Positions 54,365 through 61,536 of a DNA stretch of 64,000 bases are shown in pieces. Each line of letters begins with the position of its first letter. Positions within the stretch are counted from its first letter, which is position 1. The notes beneath the pieces were generated by a model. The model saw only the letters and a program-made list of their open reading frames with translations, was not told where the DNA came from and ran no database searches. The position numbers and the translations under genes were made by a program. Source of the stretch: Spirochaetota bacterium (lineage in GTDB: Bacteria; Spirochaetota; Spirochaetia; Treponematales; UBA12059); NCBI GenBank assembly GCA_029547205.1, contig JAKPPT010000115.1:62001-126000 (forward strand), written 5' to 3'.

Positions 54365-57300
54365 ACATTCTGCTCCTTGCCGTCTGTATTGTGTACTATG
54401 AGGTAGTTAGCAGTATCGCTCGCTTGTGTTTCTTTACTATTCATAAAGGTTTTTTTGAAGCTCTGCACCAGCTGTTCAAGAGGAATATGAGCCAGAACAT
54501 CACTCTGGTACTTTATAACCATGTATTTAGATTGCTCCACAGTCCCAAGGTGATAGCAGGCTATACCCGACATCGTCTGTTCAAAGCGTTCTCGATCTTC
54601 CCTACGGACAGAAACAATAAAACGGCCTCCCGTTTCAGAAAAGAGCGCACGCACAATGCTTTGTGCTTCATCGAAACGTGGTTGCAGCTCATCAGTAAGT
54701 GCATCAAGCTTAATGGTGCACCCCAGCCTTCCACCAATACATGACTCTGCGAGTGCAACAGCAAGCCCGCCATCAGAGAGATCATGACATGATTGAACAA
54801 TACGCCCCTGAATAGCCCGATGGAGCGCACGGTAGAGTCTATCGGTTTTACTAAAATCAATATCAGGCGCTGTACCACAGGAAAATCCGCAGACCCGTTC
54901 GAATATCGTACCACCGAGTTCCCCGTTTGTTTCACCAATTAAATAAATATAATCTCCGCTCCGCAGAAAATCTGTCGATGGTACTTTACGGACATCTTCG
55001 ACTGCTCCAACGAGCGTGATGAGCAAGGTTGGCCTAACTGAAATTACTTTTCCTCCGCTCCGAGCATCATTTTTCATCGAATCTTTTCCGGAAACAAGTG
55101 GCAATCCATATGCAAGACAGGCTTCTTTAAGCCCCTCACAGGCGCGCACAAGCTGAGCCGCTTTGTAAGCACCATCTGGTGTTGCTGCTGATTCTACAGG
55201 GTCAGGCCAGCAAAAATTATCAAGAAGTGCAGCTTGTCCGGGAGTTCCTCCTAGAGCAATATGTGCCCGATACGCTTCATCTACTGCCATTCGTGCCATG
55301 ATGCGCGTATCTGTGTCTCCATATCGCGGACAGATCCCATGTGTTATGGTTATACCAGAATAACTTCTGTGTGTGAGCTTTACGACACCACCATCACTTG
55401 GCGCATCGCGTTCGATTCCGGTGAACGGTTTTTCGACGGTGCGCGCCTGCACTTCATGGTCGTACTGCCGGATAAGCGGTTCCTTGCTCGCGACATTCGG
55501 TTCGGCAAGGAGAGCCAGAATGATTTCTTCACAGGTACCGAGCCTACGCTTCTCGCCACTCGCTGTAATGTGCACAACCTGCCAGCCAGATGATGCGCAC
55601 GTTGACAAGCCAGCCGACGGTACGCCGGTGAGTAGCTGATCTGCCAGCGATTGTTTTACTAATGGTACGCCAGTGAGTGGCTGATTTGCCAGCGACGGGT
55701 CAGCCTTTCGCGTGTCCGACGATGTCCAGCTGACTACCGGCGAATCTGTCGATGGTGAGTCTTTTTGAGTCGAATTTTCCGACGGCAGATCTGTCCCTTG
55801 CTTTTCCTGTTTCTCAGGATTCCGATTTTGTTCGTGCACACGCACAGCTGCAAGAATTGGCTCAGGCCGATGTGGTGCTGTCCAGCGTGCTGGGAGTTCC
55901 ATTACAGGTAGGCCCCGATGCAAAAACTCAAGCGGCAGGAGCCCAACGAGCTTTTCATGTGCTTCTATCTCGATGTATCCCGAATTGGTAAACTCGCCCA
56001 CAACCGTCGCTTCTACATCCCTACGTCGTGCCAGTTCCATAAACTCCTCAATTTTCTCAGGAAGAACGGCAAGGCTCATGCGTTCCTGACTTTCTGATAC
56101 GAGAATCTCCCAGGGGGACAGACCCTGATATTTGAGCGGACACGCTGATAGATTGATGCGCACGCCGCCTGAGCCTTCAGCCATTTCTCCCAGGCTGGAA
56201 GAAAGACCGCCAGCACCATTGTCAGTAATGGCTTCATAGAGTCCTCGATCACGGGCTTCCAGAAGAAAATCAGTCATGCGCTTTTGAATAATGGGATCTC
56301 CAATCTGGACAGCAGAAACTGGACTCGTTTCATCAAGCGCCAGGCTCGAAAACGTTGCGCCATGAATGCCATCTTTACCAATTCTGCCGCCCAGCATTAC
56401 TGCGAGCATACCGGGCTGCACTGCTTTTTCCCATGATGGTCTACCGTTAATGGTCTCCGGAAGAATACCGCCCGTGCCGCAAAATACGAGCGGTTTGCCA
56501 CGGTAGCTTTCATCAAAAAGAAATGCGCCTGCAACGGTTGGTATACCTGACTGATTGCCGCCATCGACAATACCTTTGTGCACACCTTCCATGATATCGC
56601 GAGGGTGCATAAAACCATCAGGCATTTCCTCCTGCGGCGTATCGGGGTATCCAAAACAGAGGACATTCGTATTGAATATCGGTTTTGCACCTAAACCTGT
56701 CCCCAAAATATCCCTGTTCACACCAACGATCCCGGTAATTGCGCCACCATACGGATCGAGCGCACTCGGACTATTGTGTGTTTCGGCTTTAATACAGACT
56801 AGGGAACCAGGATAAAACTGTACTACCCCTGCATTATCGGTAAAAACCGAACGCAAAAAAGATACACGGTGACGCAATTCTTCAGTTACCGCACGAATGT
56901 ATGTCTTAAAAAGCGAGTGTATTGTTTTGTTACCATTCTCATCGGAGTAATGAATCACCGCATTAAATATCTTATGCTTGCAATGCTCGCTCCAGGTTTG
57001 AGCAATCATTTCGATTTCGACATCGGTTGCATCCTGTGGTAATCCGCGAGCCTTGCGAGCAGCTATCGTTGCAGCATTGGCATAGTGATTGCGAATAGCC
57101 TGCATTTCAGGCAATGTTAACGCAAGCAATCTCTCGCGAGAGAGCGCTTCAAGCTCTGCGTCGTTCATGCCAGCAATCGGAATGAGTTCAGGTTCAGCCC
57201 TGTCATGTACAGCAGGACGCGGATACCGGTCAGGTGGCCGAACACCGTTATCCCATTCATGTTTGGAAATTACAAGTGCTGTCTGAACAAGTGGGTTATA

Positions 57301-57702
57301 AAACAGATGGGCAGCCTGTTCTGCTTCGGATTTTGAAAGCTTTCCACAAATAATATACTGTCGTGCAGTGCTCACATAACCTGCATCAATCCCTGCCAGC
57401 TTTAATGATTGCTGTACAGTAATTGCAAGCGTATCTGTAACACCGGGTTTCCATGCTATTTCGATGAGCCAGTCCCAGGGATATGGCCACGTCCATGCAC
57501 CTGCACACAGTGTATCGTAATACATATCCTGAACGACAGGGTCCATAAATAAAAAACGAGCCGTTTCAGCTTGAATTGGCTCGTCTGCTATAATGACATC
57601 GACAGTTCGGACATGCGCACTGATGCCTAGCCGCTGTTCCAGTTTCTTAGCTGCCGCTGTACTCTCAAATGCTTCTTTTTTATACGCTATTTCTATACGC
57701 AT
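54361..57702 (-). CDS. purL: Formylglycinamidine ribonucleotide synthase, synthetase subunit (clade III-like)
   Basis: 1113 residues from the ATG at 57702; the ORF continues 45 codons upstream without a convincing start. It aminates FGAR with ATP. Motifs: TWSEHCKHKIFNA (catalytic His), CIKAETHNSPSALDPYGGA, IPTVAGAFLFDESYRGKPLV, TDNGAGGLSSSLGEMAEGSG, GLSPWEILVSESQERM and, in the second half, LPLVSGKDSMKNDAR and SCHDLSDGGLAVALAESC. An unusual Ser/Pro/Thr/Gln-rich insert occupies about residues 685-760 and contains a 15-residue repeat (SLANQPLTGVPLVKQ). It is coupled to purQ. Confidence 0.93.
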   Translation of the reverse strand: MRIEIAYKKEAFESTAAAKKLEQRLGISAHVRTVDVIIADEPIQAETARFLFMDPVVQDMYYDTLCAGAWTWPYPWDWLIEIAWKPGVTDTLAITVQQSLKLAGIDAGYVSTARQYIICGKLSKSEAEQAAHLFYNPLVQTALVISKHEWDNGVRPPDRYPRPAVHDRAEPELIPIAGMNDAELEALSRERLLALTLPEMQAIRNHYANAATIAARKARGLPQDATDVEIEMIAQTWSEHCKHKIFNAVIHYSDENGNKTIHSLFKTYIRAVTEELRHRVSFLRSVFTDNAGVVQFYPGSLVCIKAETHNSPSALDPYGGAITGIVGVNRDILGTGLGAKPIFNTNVLCFGYPDTPQEEMPDGFMHPRDIMEGVHKGIVDGGNQSGIPTVAGAFLFDESYRGKPLVFCGTGGILPETINGRPSWEKAVQPGMLAVMLGGRIGKDGIHGATFSSLALDETSPVSAVQIGDPIIQKRMTDFLLEARDRGLYEAITDNGAGGLSSSLGEMAEGSGGVRINLSACPLKYQGLSPWEILVSESQERMSLAVLPEKIEEFMELARRRDVEATVVGEFTNSGYIEIEAHEKLVGLLPLEFLHRGLPVMELPARWTAPHRPEPILAAVRVHEQNRNPEKQEKQGTDLPSENSTQKDSPSTDSPVVSWTSSDTRKADPSLANQPLTGVPLVKQSLADQLLTGVPSAGLSTCASSGWQVVHITASGEKRRLGTCEEIILALLAEPNVASKEPLIRQYDHEVQARTVEKPFTGIERDAPSDGGVVKLTHRSYSGITITHGICPRYGDTDTRIMARMAVDEAYRAHIALGGTPGQAALLDNFCWPDPVESAATPDGAYKAAQLVRACEGLKEACLAYGLPLVSGKDSMKNDARSGGKVISVRPTLLITLVGAVEDVRKVPSTDFLRSGDYIYLIGETNGELGGTIFERVCGFSCGTAPDIDFSKTDRLYRALHRAIQGRIVQSCHDLSDGGLAVALAESCIGGRLGCTIKLDALTDELQPRFDEAQSIVRALFSETGGRFIVSVRREDRERFEQTMSGIACYHLGTVEQSKYMVIKYQSDVLAHIPLEQLVQSFKKTFMNSKETQASDTANYLIVHNTDGKEQNV

Positions 57703-57841
57703 ACGGCAGTATAGCAAAAACTGAGCTTTTGGGACAATACATCGCATTGACTTATAATTAATCTCGTCGAAAAAATGTGGCTGCCTCATAACAAAATCTC
57801 GCCCAAAGGGTACACTACGCAATGGGGATAAAAACATTGAA

Positions 57842-58378
57842 CAGCGAAGGGAGATGGTCCCCCCATGGCGCTACTTGAAGTCAACGAAATCAGGTAGCAT
57901 TACTATACATAACACCAGCCACAGGAAGGACCATGTTTACGTTTAATTATTATGAACTCTATCGTAACAGTAAAGACCCTGTACAGTATGATGAAACCCT
58001 ATTGGTATTATAAGATTCAGGACATCTGTACTCAGGCTCAAACTCGTCACAAACGCATTACTGCCACTTGGATACAGAAAACCTACACCATTCCCTATTC
58101 GACTCGCACCATTTGTAAAGTGATGCACCAGGTCGGTGGTATGCCCCAGAAACGAAAAAAGTATCAACGTAGTCAGGATCTGAGGGAGATAAAGCGACAG
58201 CTTAAAGCCTTCCAGAACGTACAGGTATATATTACAAGCAATCGCTCCAGCTATAGACAGTTGTGTCCTATGTTTGAAACCTGTCGTTATTGACAACCTC
58301 TATGGGATGTATAAAGATGTCTTGAGAACTTTGGCTGCTTGATCCTTGGGGGGGGGGGGGAACCATCTCCCTTTGCTG
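57842..58378. mobile_element. Insertion-sequence remnant with terminal inverted repeats
   Basis: The left end CAGCGAAGGGAGATGGTCCCC and the right end GGGGAACCATCTCCCTTTGCTG are inverted repeats of about 23 bp, about 540 bp apart. A run of 13 G lies just inside the right end. The interior carries a degraded transposase gene. The element lies between purL and the restriction locus. Confidence 0.82.
57933..58293 (+). pseudogene. Degraded transposase (HTH plus start of integrase-type core)
   Basis: Reading starts at ATG 57933 with AGGAAGG upstream (MFTFNYYELYRNSKDPVQY), then shifts frame into the ORF at 57952-58293. That ORF reads RITATWIQKTYTIPYSTRTI and QKRKKYQRSQDLREIK-QLKAFQNVQVYI. This resembles the helix-turn-helix arm and the KPFEKIQVD start of the DDE core in IS481-like or related transposases. 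A last piece (IDNLYGMYKDVLRTLAA) is in another frame. Most of the core and its acidic residues are missing, so it is inactive. Confidence 0.65.
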
Positions 58379-58397
58379 ATCAAAACATTTTATTTTT

Positions 58398-58426
58398 TTG
58401 ACATATTTTTATCATATTGGTATGAT
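58398..58426 (+). promoter_or_regulatory. Near-consensus promoter for the restriction operon
   Basis: TTGACA, 17 bp, TATGAT, about 130 bp upstream of hsdR, immediately beyond the insertion-sequence remnant. The intervening DNA holds no gene. Confidence 0.7.
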
Positions 58427-58558
58427 AACAAAGTTTTAAGTTAATACGGAATTTCGGATAAAAGAAGATGAGCAAAATGTCGCAAGGCTTTATTTTGCTC
58501 ATCGCGGTGGCGGGCGAAGAAAGAGAAAATTAATAATGATATTTAAGAAGGCTTGAAT

Positions 58559-61087
58559 ATGGCAGAGAAAGAAGCAAAGGCACGAATAAAAATAAACAAA
58601 CTCCTCGAAGAGGCTGGCTGGCGTTTCTTTGATAGTGAAGCTGGCAAGGCAAATATCCTGCTTGAGAATAATGTCAAGCTCACTAATGAAAAACTAAAAG
58701 AGTTTGGAGAAGATTTTGAAAAAACTCAAAATGGATTTATTGATTTCTTGCTTCTCGATGCTCAAGGGTTTCCGTTTATCGTTTTAGAGGCAAAAGCAGA
58801 GGATAAAAATCCGCTATTTGGCAAGGAACAAGCCCGCCGCTATGCCGAGTCACAAAATTGCCGCTTTGTCATTCTATCAAATGGAAATATTCACTACTTC
58901 TGGGACCTTAAAAGAGGCAATCCTCACATCCTAAGCCGTTTCCCATCGCCTGATACAGTTAAAGGCTATGCTGATTTCAAACCCGATAAAAACAGACTGG
59001 TAGCTGAAACCGTAGAAGATGACTATATTGTTTTGACTCAAAAACCAGATTACAAAACAGATCCTTCATATATAAACGTAGAAAGTCGGAAGAGCTACAT
59101 TGAAACTAACAAATTACGATTTTTACGAAAATATCAACTCAATGCAATCAAAGCAATTCAGAATGCTGTTAAAGAAGGAAAAGACCGTTTTCTTTTTGAA
59201 ATGGCTACAGGTACAGGAAAAACGCTTGTATCTGCTGCGGTTATCAAATTATTCCTGCGAACCGGAAATGCCCGAAGGGTTTTGTTTCTGGTAGATCGGC
59301 TTGAACTTGAAGGTCAGGCATACAACGCTTTTGTTGCGTATCTTAAAAATGATTATAAAGCGGTTATTTACAAAGAAAACCGTGATAATTGGCGTAAAGC
59401 AGAAATTGTTGTTTCAACGGTTCAGACTTTTTTAGCAAAGAACCGATATAAACGATTGTTTTCGCCAGATGATTTTGACCTTGTGATTTCCGATGAAGCT
59501 CATCGCAGTATCGGAGGGAATAGCAGAGCGGTTTTTGAATACTTCATCGGCTACAAGCTTGGATTAACCGCCACACCCAAAGATTACTTAAAACATATCG
59601 ATACCGCCGAACTTGGTGAGAACGACCCGCGTCAGCTCGAACGCCGTTTATTACTCGATACATATAAAACATTCGGTTGCGAAAACGGCGAGCCTACCTT
59701 CCGCTATTCACTTGTGGATGGTGTTAAAGATGGATTTCTTGTAAATCCTGTTGTGGTTGATGCAAGAACCGAAATTACAACCCAACTTCTTTCAGACCAA
59801 GGCTACACGATAACCACGCAAAATGATGATGGAGAAGAGATCGAAGAAACATATTTCCAGAGAGATTTTGAGAGAAAGTTTTTTTCTGAAAATACAAACA
59901 AAGCTTTTTGTAAAGCATTTCTCGATAATGCCTATAGAGACCCGATAAGCGGTGAGATTGGAAAAACAATTGTTTTCTGCGTTTCGCAAAACCACGCAGC
60001 GAAAATAACCCAGATTCTCAATGAAATGGCTCATAAAATGTTTCCGGATAAATATAATTCTGATTTTGCCATCCAGGTAACTTCAAGTATTAAGGATTCA
60101 CAGCAGTTTACCATAAAATTTACAATCAACAGTCTTTCTGGAACAGGAAATTTTAACCCGTTCTATAAAACCAGCAAAACTCGCGTGTGTGTAACTGTTG
60201 GAATGATGACTACAGGATACGACTGCCCCGATATACTCAACCTTTGCCTGATGCGACCAATATTCTCGCCAACTGATTTTATTCAGATAAAAGGCAGAGG
60301 AACGAGAAAACACAACTTTGCCAATGAAATTATTGATCCGCAGCTGAAAGCACAGATTGGCGAAAAACAAAAAGAGAATTTTAAAATGTTCGATTTCTTT
60401 GCAAATTGTGAATATTTTGAAGAAAAATTTAACTATGATGAAGTATTGAAACTTCCAAGGTTCGGCTCAGGTGAGTCAAGTCCATCCGAGGTTCGGGAGC
60501 CGTTCGAAATTGACGGATATACTAGTACACGCCCAGACCAGATAACAAGGATCGAACATTCTGTAGTTGGACCTGACGGAATGAAGATCGACAGAATGTA
60601 TTTCGAGAAATTTGAAAAGAAAATTCTTGAACATCCTGTACTAAAAGAACAGGCTGAAGCAGGTAAATGGGATGAACTTTTGGATTATGTTGAGAAGAAT
60701 ATACTTAACAAGCCCGAAGAGTATTTTACCCTTGAGAAACTTCGTTCATCCATCCAGATAGACCGCCGTGTTTCCATGCGCGAAATTATTGAAAAAATAT
60801 TTGGCATTATACCCTATTTTAAAACAAAGAATGAGCTTTTGGACGAGGAGTTTGATAAGTTTGACAGCAGGTATTTGCCAAAAGAAGAATATTTTAACTA
60901 CGCCAAAACTGTTTTCAAGGCATACATTCTTGATGCAGAATTCAGAACCATCATTGACAACAAGAATTTTGCATTACTCAATGTTTCGCCCTATGGTGAA
61001 GCATTTAAGAAGTTACCACCTGATTTACGTAACGCAATACCTGAATACATCAAAGATTTTGTACCGCTTAACAAGTTTGTGGCATAA
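58559..61087 (+). CDS. hsdR: Type I restriction endonuclease subunit HsdR
   Basis: 842 residues from the ATG at 58559 (AAGAAGG upstream); the track start is the TTG two codons earlier. The N-terminal PD-(D/E)xK nuclease has FIDFLLLDAQGF...FIVLEAKAED. The SF2 translocase follows with Walker A EMATGTGKTLVSAA (about residue 220), the DEAH box LVISDEAHRSIGG, VGMMTTGYDCPDI and the arginine-finger region QIKGRGTRKHNF. A C-terminal EcoEI-type domain binds HsdM/S. It cuts unmethylated DNA after ATP-driven translocation. It leads the operon in front of the GxxExxY gene and hsdMS. Confidence 0.95.
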   Translation: MAEKEAKARIKINKLLEEAGWRFFDSEAGKANILLENNVKLTNEKLKEFGEDFEKTQNGFIDFLLLDAQGFPFIVLEAKAEDKNPLFGKEQARRYAESQNCRFVILSNGNIHYFWDLKRGNPHILSRFPSPDTVKGYADFKPDKNRLVAETVEDDYIVLTQKPDYKTDPSYINVESRKSYIETNKLRFLRKYQLNAIKAIQNAVKEGKDRFLFEMATGTGKTLVSAAVIKLFLRTGNARRVLFLVDRLELEGQAYNAFVAYLKNDYKAVIYKENRDNWRKAEIVVSTVQTFLAKNRYKRLFSPDDFDLVISDEAHRSIGGNSRAVFEYFIGYKLGLTATPKDYLKHIDTAELGENDPRQLERRLLLDTYKTFGCENGEPTFRYSLVDGVKDGFLVNPVVVDARTEITTQLLSDQGYTITTQNDDGEEIEETYFQRDFERKFFSENTNKAFCKAFLDNAYRDPISGEIGKTIVFCVSQNHAAKITQILNEMAHKMFPDKYNSDFAIQVTSSIKDSQQFTIKFTINSLSGTGNFNPFYKTSKTRVCVTVGMMTTGYDCPDILNLCLMRPIFSPTDFIQIKGRGTRKHNFANEIIDPQLKAQIGEKQKENFKMFDFFANCEYFEEKFNYDEVLKLPRFGSGESSPSEVREPFEIDGYTSTRPDQITRIEHSVVGPDGMKIDRMYFEKFEKKILEHPVLKEQAEAGKWDELLDYVEKNILNKPEEYFTLEKLRSSIQIDRRVSMREIIEKIFGIIPYFKTKNELLDEEFDKFDSRYLPKEEYFNYAKTVFKAYILDAEFRTIIDNKNFALLNVSPYGEAFKKLPPDLRNAIPEYIKDFVPLNKFVA

Positions 61088-61117
61088 ATATAACATGATA
61101 AACAGGATGTTTATGAT

Positions 61118-61534
61118 ATGAAATATGAAAGTATTACAGAACAGATTTTAGGGTGTGCTTTTGAGGTAATTAACGAGCTTGGATCAGGATTTCTTGAGTC
61201 TGTTTATGAAAAAGCCATGGTAATTGTGTTAAAAGAAAAAGGATTATCTGTTGTTAACCAATTTCCCATAAATGTTTATTTTAGAAACAAGGTTATTGGA
61301 GAATTTTACGCAGACCTATTGGTAGAAAATAAAGTAATTGTTGAACTGAAAGCTGTAAAAACCATTTTACCTGAGCATAAAGCTCAGGTAATTAATTATT
61401 TAAAAGGTACCGGTATTGAAGTTGGATTATTAATAAACTTTGGCAATCAAAAGCTGGAATATAACCGTCTTTATTTGCCTAATAGTACAGATCCTAATCA
61501 TCCTGATAATCTTGTTAATAGTGGAGGAAATTAA
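61118..61534 (+). CDS. GxxExxY family protein (PD-(D/E)xK nuclease-like fold)
   Basis: 138 residues. The name-giving motif is GSGFLESVYEKAM near residue 22, and a nuclease-like core follows: IGEFYADLLVENKVIVELKAV (D...ExK arrangement, about residues 67-88), then AQVINYLKGTGIEVGLLINFG. The family is widespread and uncharacterised; its fold is related to PD-(D/E)xK nucleases. It sits 30 bp after hsdR and its stop is 2 bp before hsdMS, with GGAGG inside its 3' end serving the next gene. It therefore belongs to the same transcript, which suggests an accessory role in defence. This is inference from position. Confidence 0.88.
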   Translation: MKYESITEQILGCAFEVINELGSGFLESVYEKAMVIVLKEKGLSVVNQFPINVYFRNKVIGEFYADLLVENKVIVELKAVKTILPEHKAQVINYLKGTGIEVGLLINFGNQKLEYNRLYLPNSTDPNHPDNLVNSGGN

Positions 61535-61536
61535 TA

